DNA of 64,000 nt, from contig NZ_FUWR01000005.1 of NCBI RefSeq assembly GCF_900167465.1, positions 1 through 64,000 of the forward strand, read 5' to 3'. The position numbers and the translations under genes are program-made. Of the stretch, positions 40,800 to 50,666 are shown piece by piece; position 1 is the stretch's first letter, and each line of letters begins with the position of its first letter. Under the pieces are notes generated by a model. It did no database searches and was not told the origin of the DNA. It saw only the letters and a program-made list of their open reading frames with translations. The DNA comes from Trichlorobacter thiogenes (GTDB lineage: Bacteria; Desulfobacterota; Desulfuromonadia; Geobacterales; Pseudopelobacteraceae).

Positions 40800-43218
40800 C
40801 CTGTTCACTCCTTCTGGTCATGGACTGCTGCTGATCATGGTGTACCTTCACCAGCAGCAGATTCATCAGACGTTGCAGGGTCGGGATATCAGCCTGCTCC
40901 TGCAGGATATCCTGTCTGATCAAGCCCATAAACTGATCCGCACTCTGCCCCTGCAGGGTCAGCAACAACGCCTTGCGCAGCGGTTCATCCAGCTCTGTTG
41001 CCTGTTGATCAAGCCTGCAGCATTCGTCTTGCAGCAGATCAAAGGCCTCAGCCATCTGCTCCTTACGCAGGGTGGTGCGGTAATACTCTTCAGCCCCGCT
41101 ATTGAAGTCACGGGCCTCGGTTTTCAGGGCAGATCTGCTGCCGATCTGTTCAAGGATGCCGCCCGTCAGGCGGCCGCTGGCAGCGTACTGTTCCGGCTCT
41201 CTCAGCCGACATGCAAGATCGGCAATGGTATCCTGCAGCCCCATCAGCTCGATCAGGTCAGCAGCATCCTCCCGCAGGACACGCAGCAGCGCCAGCCGGT
41301 ATTCATGAATCTGGACCCGCAGATAGCCGGGATACCGTTTACTGGGGCGCACCCCCTGGGTTTTGGCAATGATCCGCTGCAGGAAGCCATTGGCGGTATC
41401 CTTACGGACAAAGAAGGTAGGCAGGCCGATGGCTGCCCCAAAGAAGATCTGCCGCCGCTCGCTCTCCAGCGTAGGATCATCAGGTATGCTGCGGTGATCA
41501 ACCCCTTGCGCCATATACTTGTAGGCCAGGGCCGTGATCAGGGTCTGCAGGTCAGCCGCCCGCCCCATATCACCACTAAAGGTTTGGAACAGACTGTAGT
41601 GACGCCCTTCAAACCCGGAAAAACCCATTTTGGCAAACTCTCGCTGTTTGTAGAGCAGGTAGACCGACATCTGCTCATCAAAGACCCCCATATCAGCCAG
41701 GTCACGCCGCAGCAAATCGGTATTGCCCGGCTGACCATTCAAGGCCGGGCTGCGGTCGGTTGAGAGCAGGCAGACCAGATAATCCACCAGGCGATAATCC
41801 GGCACAAAATCACCCTTCAGACCAAAGGCACGGCTGAGAAATGAATCCACTGCCGGAGGACCAAACGGCGTGACTGATTGCCCAAAGATGGAGATATCCG
41901 CCTTCTTGCGCCAGCGCCGCCAGAGCATCCGCAGGTGGGTGTAATCCAGCTCATGGGGCAGGAAGCCCAGCGCCTTTTCAGGGTGAAAATCACTGAAGGC
42001 CAGCCGGAACGGTGCAGCAGTGTAAGAGCCAACAAACAGCGGCAGAAAATGCTCGCTGATCTTGATGGTCAGATCCCCCAGCAGCTTTTCATGGGCTGCC
42101 GTGAAGCCTGATCCACTGTCCTGCAGGGCAGCGGTCAACCTGCGGCTGCCAATGCTGATATGGGTGCCGTTGTTGGCCAGACTGACATTGGAGACATTGG
42201 GCAGCACCACCAGATTATTAAGGATGATCCCGGCATCCTTCAGCTTGGCCACGGCGTTGAGCTGGCTGCGGGACAGGACCTGATGGCAGAGCTGCATGTA
42301 GCGGAACTTGTCTTCTCCACGATCCCAGCCGGACAGGCAGGGGCTCATGAATAGCTCACGGTAGAAGCTGTCCGGGATATGGTCGTTCAGCTCTTTCTGA
42401 CGCACCGGCGGATGGGGGGCAAAGTAGGCCATGGCCTGCTGGCCATGTTCGGTGATGCCAAAGGCCTGATTGGCATACAGGATCAACAACTGGGTCATCA
42501 GGAAGCGGATGGCGGTCTCCCGGGCAATGGCTGCCCCCATACCGCTCTGGGGGGTCAGGGAAACCACGTTAAAGGAGAAGGTTTCAGGCGAGGTGTTGTC
42601 GTTCAGGTAGTGCCCCAGCAACCGGATACCGGTCTGGCGGATCAGGTCCGGCAGGATCTGTTGAGATCCGATCAGGTCGGCCAGGGCCAGTTTGATCAGA
42701 TAACTGATCGGCAGACGCAGCATAACCTTGCCATCTGCAGCATGGAAAAAGAAGCGTGCGGCATCGGCCCGCTGTCCTGCCGCCGGGTTCTGCTTGTCTG
42801 CCAGCAGATCCTGATCAAGCACCTGCCTGGCATAGCTTGAAAGCCGTTTAAGGGGAAAGCGAACCCAGCTGTTTTCCCAGACAGCACTGCTGTTGTCTGC
42901 CAAAAACCGCTCCAGATCAGCCACCGCCCGATGGGAGGTTTCGCCCGATGCGGCCCGCTTCATCATATTGGCAAAGTAGTTTGACTGCTCAATAATCAGC
43001 GGCAGATCAACATGCCGCTTGTCTCCAGCCACCACCGCCTGCAGCTCACTTTCAGACCCGGCAGTCACATCTCCGGCTGAAAAAGGGAGTGAGGCAATGA
43101 TGGTTTCAGGTCGCTCCAGGCAGACACCGGCCAATGAAAGGGCCTGAGCTATACCTGTCTGTTGATGCTTGTGTTCTCTGCTGATTGTCGTACACCACGG
43201 GCGTGACAATTCCGGCAT
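40768..43218 (-). CDS. Large protein of unknown function, first gene of the lipid/envelope operon
   Basis: This 816-residue protein has no obvious signal peptide; residues 160-260 include hydrophobic helices (LRLPISYLIKLALADLIGS, FLMTQLLILYANQAFGI) that could be amphipathic or buried. Notable segments are NNLVVLPNVSNVSLANNGTHISIGS, FLPLFVGSYTAAPFRLAFSDFHPEKALGFLPHEL (cited in part), GFEGRHYSLFQ and a helical C terminus. I recognise no family. It overlaps psd by about 32 bases, so its function is probably linked to that enzyme. Codon use matches its neighbours. The ATG has a GAGG site. Confidence 0.8.
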   Translation of the reverse strand: MPELSRPWCTTISREHKHQQTGIAQALSLAGVCLERPETIIASLPFSAGDVTAGSESELQAVVAGDKRHVDLPLIIEQSNYFANMMKRAASGETSHRAVADLERFLADNSSAVWENSWVRFPLKRLSSYARQVLDQDLLADKQNPAAGQRADAARFFFHAADGKVMLRLPISYLIKLALADLIGSQQILPDLIRQTGIRLLGHYLNDNTSPETFSFNVVSLTPQSGMGAAIARETAIRFLMTQLLILYANQAFGITEHGQQAMAYFAPHPPVRQKELNDHIPDSFYRELFMSPCLSGWDRGEDKFRYMQLCHQVLSRSQLNAVAKLKDAGIILNNLVVLPNVSNVSLANNGTHISIGSRRLTAALQDSGSGFTAAHEKLLGDLTIKISEHFLPLFVGSYTAAPFRLAFSDFHPEKALGFLPHELDYTHLRMLWRRWRKKADISIFGQSVTPFGPPAVDSFLSRAFGLKGDFVPDYRLVDYLVCLLSTDRSPALNGQPGNTDLLRRDLADMGVFDEQMSVYLLYKQREFAKMGFSGFEGRHYSLFQTFSGDMGRAADLQTLITALAYKYMAQGVDHRSIPDDPTLESERRQIFFGAAIGLPTFFVRKDTANGFLQRIIAKTQGVRPSKRYPGYLRVQIHEYRLALLRVLREDAADLIELMGLQDTIADLACRLREPEQYAASGRLTGGILEQIGSRSALKTEARDFNSGAEEYYRTTLRKEQMAEAFDLLQDECCRLDQQATELDEPLRKALLLTLQGQSADQFMGLIRQDILQEQADIPTLQRLMNLLLVKVHHDQQQSMTRRSEQDAAAPVYRAG

Positions 43219-43471
43219 GGGGGCCTCATCTACTCTGAAAGGATGACATGCGGTAACCGTACCCTTTCAGTATGTCGGAACTGCTGGCAACAGGTAACAA
43301 TCAGGTGAATTTTCAACCATTCGTCACAACAAATAAGATTATTTTAAACAACTCCTTTTAAAGTGACAGACACCTGTCACCGAAGTCTGCTATAGCTATC
43401 CGTTAAAATCAGGATAATTCCCCTACAACTACGTCGAAAATCCTGCATCTCCAAAGGACAACGCCCTTTTT
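43219..43471. promoter_or_regulatory. Divergent promoter region with 18-bp palindrome
   Basis: This 253-base gap separates the 816-residue gene (minus) from the HTH-PAS-GGDEF gene (plus). GTGACAG-ACAC-CTGTCAC at 43363-43380 is a perfect inverted repeat with 7-bp arms and looks like an operator. An AT-rich stretch (43321-43360) lies beside it. No clear -35/-10 pair was fixed. Confidence 0.5.
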
Positions 43472-44947
43472 ATGTACAAGTATGCCAATAAAATTGATGC
43501 ACTCACTGCCATACTGAAACGGCTTGATACCGGAGAACAACTGAACCCAGAGCTGCTGGCGCAGGACTTTCATGTCGGGGTCCGCACCATCTACCGTTAT
43601 CTGAACCACCTGCAGGCAGCCGGTTATCCGATCTACTTTGACAAGGGAGACAAAAGCTACCGCTTCCTGAATAATTTCAGGCTGACCCAACTCAAATCAG
43701 GTGGCAGTGACGAGGCGTTTGCGCTGCATCCGATTAACAATATGAGCGGGGTGGCCATTGCCACCTTCCGTACCACCGGCGAATGTATCCATAAAAACAT
43801 GGCCATGGTCCGTCTGATGGGCTGTCCAAGCTGGGACGGCTGCAAGGGCAATTTTAGACAAACTGACTGGTGGCGTGATTCTGGCCTGCTTGCCATGGCA
43901 GACGAGGTGATTGAGACAGGGCGGGAGATCCGTCGCGACATTACCGTAACCATTGACAAGCGAGAACGTTGGATACAGGCCCACCTAACCCTGGTGAAAC
44001 AGGACAAAGGCACCTATCTGGTGTTTCTGGCCCAAGACCTTTCGCCCCGCATGCATAAAGAGATACAGGTTGCCCGCTTCTTTGCCGCCATGAACCAATC
44101 ACCCAACCTGATTCTGGTCACTGACACCCAGGGCACCATAGAGCATGTCAGCGAACGGGCGGAAGAGATGACCGGCTACACTGCCGAAGAACTTGTGGGC
44201 GCCAACCCCAGGATTCTCAAATCCGGCCAGACCCCCCCTGAGCTGTATCAAAGCATCTGGAGCACCATCAGCCGGGGCTATGCCTGGAGCGGCGAGCTGC
44301 TTAACCGCAAAAAGAACGGTGAGTGCTACTGGCAACACCTCCATATTGCACCGATCCGCAACCACCACAACGGCATCTCCCGCTATGTAGGGGTCATGGA
44401 AGACATCTCCCGCCAAAAGAGGCTGGAAGAAGAGATCTACGCCTACGCCATAAATGATAGAATTACCGGTCTGTATAACCGTAAAATCCTGCTTGAACTG
44501 GGAAATCGTGACATTGCCGCAGCTCTGCGTTACGGGCGATCCATGACCTTGTTGATTGTGGATATTGACCACTTTAAAGAGGTTAATGACCGCTTCGGTT
44601 ATCCGGCCGGCAACCAGTACATGCAGCAACTGGCCGAGATCTGTCGCGCATCGGTACGCACCACAGACCTGATCGGCCGGGTCGGCAAAGACTCCTTCGG
44701 CATCCTGCTATCAGAATCTGCAGTTACCGATGCCCTGCCGGTTGCTGAACGGATACGGGAAAAGGCTGCACAGATACGAGTTGTTGCGGCTGAAGACTCA
44801 CTTGCCTGCACCGTAAGTGTTGCCGGTACAGCCCTGGCAGCCCATCATCAGAATATGGAACAACTGGTGGTGGCATGCGAAGCATTACTCCAGAGCCACC
44901 TGCCACAACACCAGCCCAATACCTGTATCGGCTTTCCAGAACGATGA
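43472..44947 (+). CDS. HTH-PAS-GGDEF-like regulator with degenerate GGDEF
   Basis: This 491-residue soluble protein opens with an HTH_11/DeoR-type DNA-binding domain (about residues 5-65: LNPELLAQDFHVGVRTIYRYLNHLQAAGYPI, cited in part). A Cys-containing PAS-like region (about 85-195, with MGCPSWDGCKGNF) follows. A canonical PAS domain (about 205-325) and a GGDEF domain complete it. The GGDEF signature reads GKDSF, so cyclase activity is unlikely, although the DIDHF metal motif is kept. A transcription factor sensing redox or small molecules is plausible. It overlaps the next gene by four bases (ATGA). Confidence 0.88.
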   Translation: MYKYANKIDALTAILKRLDTGEQLNPELLAQDFHVGVRTIYRYLNHLQAAGYPIYFDKGDKSYRFLNNFRLTQLKSGGSDEAFALHPINNMSGVAIATFRTTGECIHKNMAMVRLMGCPSWDGCKGNFRQTDWWRDSGLLAMADEVIETGREIRRDITVTIDKRERWIQAHLTLVKQDKGTYLVFLAQDLSPRMHKEIQVARFFAAMNQSPNLILVTDTQGTIEHVSERAEEMTGYTAEELVGANPRILKSGQTPPELYQSIWSTISRGYAWSGELLNRKKNGECYWQHLHIAPIRNHHNGISRYVGVMEDISRQKRLEEEIYAYAINDRITGLYNRKILLELGNRDIAAALRYGRSMTLLIVDIDHFKEVNDRFGYPAGNQYMQQLAEICRASVRTTDLIGRVGKDSFGILLSESAVTDALPVAERIREKAAQIRVVAAEDSLACTVSVAGTALAAHHQNMEQLVVACEALLQSHLPQHQPNTCIGFPER

Positions 44948-47022
44948 GCAAAACACTGGACCGATCATCACAATACAGAATGCGTCAACACTGGCTGGCA
45001 CTCTCTGTTGCGCTTACCCTGCTTGGCTGTATTGTTGCCTACAATCTGGTTTCCATGCGTCAGCGGATTATCAGCCAGGAACATCAGAGGCTGACAAACC
45101 AGGCCAGAGTAATCGACAAAAATATCGAGCGTCAGCTTACGGCAACCAGCCTGACTCTTGAGGGAATTATTGATGATCTGCCGGAGCTGCATCGCCCACA
45201 AAATCATGCACAAGCCAACAAACGTCTAAGCGTACTGGCCGATGCCATGCCCGGCGTGCGCACCCTGTTTTATACTGATGCCAAAGGGACTATTCTGGCC
45301 TCTAACCGACAGGAACTGATCGGACGTAACGTCACAACCAGACAGTTTTTTGATGAACCGCGCCGACATCCTGATCCTGATACACTCTATATCTCTCCTC
45401 CCTTCAAATCAGTCCTGAACAGATACGTCTTTGATCTTACCAAGATCATCCCCGCTCCTGACGGTTCGTTTAACGGCATTGTCACCGCCGGAGTCGATCC
45501 TGACTATTTTGAAACGATTCTCGCATCAACCCTCTATGCACCGGATATGTGGAACACCATTAACCATGGTGACGGCCTCCGTTTCATGACCATGCCGTAT
45601 CGCGAGGGGCAGGTTGGCAAAAATCTGGCCGTACCCGGTTCCCTGTTTACCCGCCATAAAGAGAGCGGCAAGCCGGAAAACATCTTTACCGACACCGCCT
45701 ATGCCACCGGCGAGTACCGTATGGTGGCCCTGCTGACCCTCCAGCCCAAAGAACTTAAAATGGATAAACCGCTGGTGATCATCATCAGCCGCAGCCCGGA
45801 TGCAGTCCTGGAAAGCTGGAAAAATGAGGCGATCTTTCAGGGGCTGCTGTTTCTGGTGGCCTGCATCGGCAGCTCAATCGGGCTATTTCTACTGCACCGG
45901 CGCCAGTCTTTGTTTGAAAAGCAGGCACAACGGGCAGAGGCGATGGTGCAGATCCGCTATGAACTGCTGGAATATGCCACCATGCATACGGTGGATGAAC
46001 TGCTGCAGTACGGCCTTGATGAAGTCTGCCGGATCAGCGACAGTCCGATCGGATTCTACCACTTTGTTGACCCTGACCAACAGGCCCTGACCCTGCAAGC
46101 CTGGTCCACCCGTACCCTGCAGGAGTTCTGCAGGGCTGAAGGGCACGGCATGCACTATGGTGTTGAACAGGCCGGTGTCTGGGCAGAATGCATCCAGACC
46201 AGGGCACCAGCTATCCATAATGACTATGCCGGTCTACCCAACAAAAAGGGGCTGCCGCCGGGCCATGCGCCGGTGATGCGTGAGCTGGTGGTGCCGGTAA
46301 TTCGGGATGAGCGGATTGTGGCAGTACTGGGGGTAGGCAACAAAGAAAGCGACTACACGCTGAAGGATGCCGAAGAGGTGCTGTATCTGGCAGATGTCAC
46401 CTGGGAAATCATTGACAGTCGCCGATCTCAGGAAGAGTTGAAACAGGCCAATGAGCTGCTGGCTAACCATGCCCGGATCGACTATCTGACCGGCATCTAT
46501 AACCGCCGGATGTTTGATGGCCTGATGACTGCCGAAATCGCCCGCTCCTACCGCTACAACTCTTCACTATCGCTGATTATGATGGACATAGATCACTTTA
46601 AGCAGGTTAACGACACCCTGGGACATGCCGCCGGCGACCATGTCCTGCAAAAAATTGCAGAGCTGATTTCAGGCAGAATCAGGAATTACGATATTTTCAG
46701 CCGTTGGGGCGGGGAAGAGTTTGTCATCATGGCCCCTAAAAATGATGTATGCAAGGCAGCAGAGTTGGCTGAAATCCTGCGTGAGGCGATCGAACAGTTT
46801 GACTTTGGCAATGGCCTTAAAATAACGGTCAGTTTCGGGGTAACCCAATACTGGTATGGAGAAGAACCTGAAGAGTTTGTAGCCAGGGCCGATACCGCAC
46901 TCTATCAGGCCAAGCACAAGGGCAGGAACCGGGTAGAAATTGCAGAACAGCCGGTTGTTTTATCAAAAAACTGTGTTACAGAAGAGCTTGTACGGCTACC
47001 GCTACTAGAGGCCAGCTCATGA
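44944..47022 (+). CDS. dCache-GAF diguanylate cyclase
   Basis: This 692-residue membrane protein has TM1 (about 18-38), a periplasmic double-Cache sensor (about 40-275), TM2 (about 295-315), a GAF domain (about 340-500, ISDSPIGFYHFV) and a GGDEF domain. The active-site motif GGEEF is intact. An RNYD inhibitory site lies five residues before it, so c-di-GMP feedback inhibition is expected. The start ATG overlaps the previous stop (ATGA) and its own stop overlaps the next ATG, so three genes are translated together. The signal is unknown. Confidence 0.92.
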   Translation: MSKTLDRSSQYRMRQHWLALSVALTLLGCIVAYNLVSMRQRIISQEHQRLTNQARVIDKNIERQLTATSLTLEGIIDDLPELHRPQNHAQANKRLSVLADAMPGVRTLFYTDAKGTILASNRQELIGRNVTTRQFFDEPRRHPDPDTLYISPPFKSVLNRYVFDLTKIIPAPDGSFNGIVTAGVDPDYFETILASTLYAPDMWNTINHGDGLRFMTMPYREGQVGKNLAVPGSLFTRHKESGKPENIFTDTAYATGEYRMVALLTLQPKELKMDKPLVIIISRSPDAVLESWKNEAIFQGLLFLVACIGSSIGLFLLHRRQSLFEKQAQRAEAMVQIRYELLEYATMHTVDELLQYGLDEVCRISDSPIGFYHFVDPDQQALTLQAWSTRTLQEFCRAEGHGMHYGVEQAGVWAECIQTRAPAIHNDYAGLPNKKGLPPGHAPVMRELVVPVIRDERIVAVLGVGNKESDYTLKDAEEVLYLADVTWEIIDSRRSQEELKQANELLANHARIDYLTGIYNRRMFDGLMTAEIARSYRYNSSLSLIMMDIDHFKQVNDTLGHAAGDHVLQKIAELISGRIRNYDIFSRWGGEEFVIMAPKNDVCKAAELAEILREAIEQFDFGNGLKITVSFGVTQYWYGEEPEEFVARADTALYQAKHKGRNRVEIAEQPVVLSKNCVTEELVRLPLLEASS

Positions 47023-50000
47023 AACGTAGCAGCTGCATCATAGGAATCCTGCTGTTTCTACTCTTCTGCCTGCAGGGGAAGGCCCTTACAGCAGCCACCA
47101 CTGCTGCACCGCCGGTTACCAAACCGCTGATCGCCGTCATTCCCACCGACCTTGCCCCCTATTATTTCCGTGACCCTGCCACCGGCAAGCCTGCCGGACT
47201 GGCCGTTGACATCACCAATGCCCTGGCCCGCCATGGCGGGTTTACCGTTGAATACCGCTTTGCCAAGGCGTGGGATGAGGTAGATCAGCTGGTGGCAAAA
47301 GGTCAGGCAGACCTGATTCCGTTACGGGTGATTAACCCGGCAACAGAAAAACAGTTTCTATTCACTGAGGTGCTGGATGTCGCGCCAATCAACTATTTAG
47401 TACGCGCCACAGACCACAGCACCAAAGGCCTGACACCCGGCAAACGGGTGGGGGTCATGAACAAAAGCACCGCCTACAGCATGCTGCGGGAACGCAACGA
47501 CATTACGGTCATTCCCTATGAAAGTCTGCAGCATCTGCTGGTTGATCTGGTGTCTGGCCAGCTTGATCTGGTACTGACCTTTAGAAGCACCATTATGCAG
47601 ATGGCCGAGAAAAGCGGCCTGGACGATCAAATCCGGGTGATTGAACCACCGGCACTGGAGTCACGACGTGCCATAGCAGTGCATCCCGGCAACCAGATTC
47701 TGCAACTTCAACTCAACAATGCCATCAAGGCCTTTCACAAATCACCTGAACATGTAAAAATTTTCCAGCACTGGATGGGTAAACCCAAACCGTGGTGGAC
47801 CGTACAGCGTGCTGTAATGGTGGTGGGTAGCAGCGGTATCCTGCTCCTGGCAGGGGCACTGATATGGCGTTTTTTCAGTATCAGACGACTTAATCTGCGT
47901 CTGTTGGAAGCCAATCAACGACTTGGAGCTGAGATCAGTGAACACAATCAAGCTGTTCAACTGCTTAAAAAAAATGAACAGTTCCAAAAAACGTTGATTG
48001 AAACCCTGCCAGACCTGGTCTGGCTTAAAGATCCAGAAGGCGTCTACCTTGTCTGTAACCCCCGCTTTGAAGACCTGTACGGAGCAAAAGAATCTGACAT
48101 TATCGGCAAGACTGACTACGACTTTGTTGACAAAGAACTGGGTGATTTTTTCCGCGCCAACGACCGTAAGGCAGCAGAAGCAGGAAAGCCAACCGTTAAC
48201 GAGGAATGGCTGACCTTTGCTGCAAGCGGCTACCATGGCCGATTTGAGACAATCAAAACCCCCATGTTTGATAGTAAGGGCACACTGATCGGCGTACTGG
48301 GAGTCGCCCGTGATATATCTGAACGAACCAGGGCCTACGAACTGCTGCGACTGTCTGAAGAAAAATTTTCAACCGCCTTCAAATCATCACCCGATGCGTT
48401 TTCCCTGACCCGCTTCCGAGACGGCGTATTCCTGGATATCAACGAGAGTTTTACCGAGCAGCTCGGCTACCGGTCGGAAGATGTCGTCGGCAAGTCTTCT
48501 CTTAATCTGAACATCTGGGTAAACCCGACTGATCGGGATCTGATGGTACAGCAGATCAGGGACAAGGGATCTGTTCGAAATATGGAGGCACAATTCCGAC
48601 GCAAGGACGGCCAGATTCAAATCGGCCTGATGTCCACCGCACTGATTATGATTAATGGTGAGGAATGCCTGCTTAATTTTGTCCGGGATATAACGGAGCG
48701 AAAACGGGCTGAAGAACAATTACGCCTGTCTGAAGAAAAGTTTGCCAGTGCCTTCAAGGCTTCTCCAGACTCCGTCAACCTCAACCGGCTCACAGACGGC
48801 ACCTATCTGGAGGTTAATGAGGGCTTCACCAGTATAGTCGGTTACCAAGCTGAAGAAGTACTGGGCAAATCATCCCTTGATCTGAACATCTGGGTATTCC
48901 CGGAAGACCGTCAGCGACTGGTGCAAGCGATAAGGCAGTACGGCGTTGTTAAAAACCTTGAAACACAGTTCAGATGTAAAGACGGATCAATAATTACCGG
49001 ACAGATGTCGGCCTGCATTATTACCGTAAATGGCGAGCAGTGCCTGCTGAACATCACCCGTGATATCAGTGAGCGCAAGCAGTACGAAGAAGAACTGAAG
49101 CAGGCCCGCAGGGCAGCCGACGCTGCCAACCGCGCCAAGAGCGAGTTTCTCGCCAATATGTCCCATGAGATCCGCACCCCGATGAACGGCATCATCGGCA
49201 TGGCGCAGCTACTGCAATTTACCGACCTGAACCCGGAACAGCAGGAGTATCTGCAGTGCCTGGATAGCTCCACCAAAAACCTGTTGTCACTGCTGAACGA
49301 CATTCTGGATCTGTCAAAGATTGAATCAGGCAAGATCACACTTGAAAACACCAGATTCTCACTGCGCCAGAGTATCCAGGAAGTGATTACCACCCAGATC
49401 TCTCAGATACATCAGAAACGACTCAAATTTACCACCAATATTGCTGATGAACTTCCTGACTTCCTGCTTGGCGACCCACTGCGGATCAAACAGATTCTGC
49501 TGAACTTGCTGGCAAACGCCATCAAGTTTACCGAAACCGGCAGTATCACCCTGACCGTCAGCACAATCGAACGTCTGGGTAGCAGCCTGAAACTCCAGCT
49601 GTCACTGCAGGACACCGGTATCGGCATGACGCCTGAAGCACTGGAAAGAATCTTTGCCCCCTTTGAGCAGGCCGATAACTCCACCACCCGCAAATACGGC
49701 GGCACCGGATTAGGCTTAACCATCTGTCGCCGCCTGGCAGAACTGATGGGGGGTAGAATCTGGGCAGAGTCAGAACCGGCAAAAGGCAGCTGTTTCCTGG
49801 TTGAACTGCCGTTTGAGCTACCTACAGAACAACAGACGCAGCAACCCGAGCCTGCTGCGCAGACCTGCAGCAATGGCACAAGAAGCCTCAAACTGCTCCT
49901 TGCAGAAGACAATGAACTGAACGCCGCCACACTTATCGCTATGCTGAAGAAGCTCGGACACCAGATTAAGCTGGCCAGCAATGGCCAACAGGCCTTGGAC

Positions 50001-50252
50001 TGCCTGCTTAGAGGCAGGTATGATTGCATCCTGATGGATATCTCCATGCCGGTTCTTGGTGGCGATGAGACTACCCGCATTATCCGTGAAGCCGAGCTGC
50101 AGACCGGGCAGCATATGCCGATCATCGCCCTGACCGCCCACGCCCTGCGTGGTGACCGGGAACAGTTCTTGAGTAGCGGTTTTGATGGATATGTTGCCAA
50201 ACCGGTTGATATACAGCAGCTTGCAGCAGAACTTGATCGACTGGTGACCTGA
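47019..50252 (+). CDS. Hybrid sensor histidine kinase with SBP_bac_3 sensor and three PAS domains
   Basis: This 1077-residue protein starts with a signal peptide (about 1-27) and a periplasmic amino-acid-binding-protein-like sensor (about 35-255, IAVIPTDLAPYYFRD). TM (about 263-285) and three PAS domains (about 320-440, 445-570, 575-695) follow. The kinase core has HisKA (ANMSHEIRTPMNGIIGMAQ) and HATPase (GTGLGLTICRRLAELMGG). A receiver domain (LLLAEDNELNAATL, CILMDISMPVLGG) ends it. PAS2 and PAS3 are near-duplicates. The output partner is not adjacent. It overlaps the cyclase gene by four bases. Confidence 0.95.
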   Translation: MKRSSCIIGILLFLLFCLQGKALTAATTAAPPVTKPLIAVIPTDLAPYYFRDPATGKPAGLAVDITNALARHGGFTVEYRFAKAWDEVDQLVAKGQADLIPLRVINPATEKQFLFTEVLDVAPINYLVRATDHSTKGLTPGKRVGVMNKSTAYSMLRERNDITVIPYESLQHLLVDLVSGQLDLVLTFRSTIMQMAEKSGLDDQIRVIEPPALESRRAIAVHPGNQILQLQLNNAIKAFHKSPEHVKIFQHWMGKPKPWWTVQRAVMVVGSSGILLLAGALIWRFFSIRRLNLRLLEANQRLGAEISEHNQAVQLLKKNEQFQKTLIETLPDLVWLKDPEGVYLVCNPRFEDLYGAKESDIIGKTDYDFVDKELGDFFRANDRKAAEAGKPTVNEEWLTFAASGYHGRFETIKTPMFDSKGTLIGVLGVARDISERTRAYELLRLSEEKFSTAFKSSPDAFSLTRFRDGVFLDINESFTEQLGYRSEDVVGKSSLNLNIWVNPTDRDLMVQQIRDKGSVRNMEAQFRRKDGQIQIGLMSTALIMINGEECLLNFVRDITERKRAEEQLRLSEEKFASAFKASPDSVNLNRLTDGTYLEVNEGFTSIVGYQAEEVLGKSSLDLNIWVFPEDRQRLVQAIRQYGVVKNLETQFRCKDGSIITGQMSACIITVNGEQCLLNITRDISERKQYEEELKQARRAADAANRAKSEFLANMSHEIRTPMNGIIGMAQLLQFTDLNPEQQEYLQCLDSSTKNLLSLLNDILDLSKIESGKITLENTRFSLRQSIQEVITTQISQIHQKRLKFTTNIADELPDFLLGDPLRIKQILLNLLANAIKFTETGSITLTVSTIERLGSSLKLQLSLQDTGIGMTPEALERIFAPFEQADNSTTRKYGGTGLGLTICRRLAELMGGRIWAESEPAKGSCFLVELPFELPTEQQTQQPEPAAQTCSNGTRSLKLLLAEDNELNAATLIAMLKKLGHQIKLASNGQQALDCLLRGRYDCILMDISMPVLGGDETTRIIREAELQTGQHMPIIALTAHALRGDREQFLSSGFDGYVAKPVDIQQLAAELDRLVT

Positions 50253-50348
50253 AAAGCGTTGCACAACCTTCAGGACAGCTCAACCTGTCTGACACATCTG
50301 CATGCTACATTTCCTTCATACATTCAAATCGTAGGGAGGAAACAAACC

Positions 50349-50555
50349 ATGAAAAATCTAAAGGAATTTTGTCTGGAGTGCGGCAGCAGGGCGGTCTCTA
50401 AAACCATTGACAACGTCCTGCCCAAATTCAAAATGGAGATCATCAACTACGCCTGTGGCGCTGAGCTGAAAAGCATCTATTCCAGCAATGGCAACACCGG
50501 CAGGCTCTGTCTGTCAGGCTGCAGCCAGCTTGAAGAGCAGGTATCACCGATCTGA
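50349..50555 (+). CDS. Small four-cysteine protein
   Basis: This 68-residue protein has CLECGSRAV near residue 8, a YACGAELKS segment near 38 and CLSGC near 56, a pattern suited to metal binding. There is a strong GGGAGG site nine bases before the ATG. It follows the hybrid kinase gene by 96 bases and is closed by a terminator. The family is not recognised; the sequence looks like small zinc-ribbon proteins common in Geobacter-like genomes. Confidence 0.72.
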   Translation: MKNLKEFCLECGSRAVSKTIDNVLPKFKMEIINYACGAELKSIYSSNGNTGRLCLSGCSQLEEQVSPI

Positions 50556-50588
50556 AGCCAGTGATGACACTGACACCTGCTTCCTGTG

Positions 50589-50625
50589 ACCGCATCGCCC
50601 TGCCAAAGGGACCATGCGGTTTTTT
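50589..50625. terminator. Rho-independent terminator between convergent genes
   Basis: ACCGCAT (50589-50595) pairs with ATGCGGT (50614-50620), with an inner CCCT/AGGG stem and a T run after it on the plus strand. It closes the 68-residue gene; the histidine kinase on the minus strand ends 42 bases further. Confidence 0.85.
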
Positions 50626-50666
50626 ACGTCTATGCATTATTCACAAAGCTTTCAGTGGCTGGCAGC

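Noticed and set aside
40837-41763. 308-residue plus-strand frame opposite the 816-residue gene
   Set aside because: The minus-strand frame is much longer, overlaps psd in operon fashion and has a ribosome-binding site.
43273-43330. Pho-box-like units upstream of the 816-residue gene
   Set aside because: TGTTACC and TGTTGCC on the minus strand are 7 bp apart, not 11, and a further CGTCACA stands alone.
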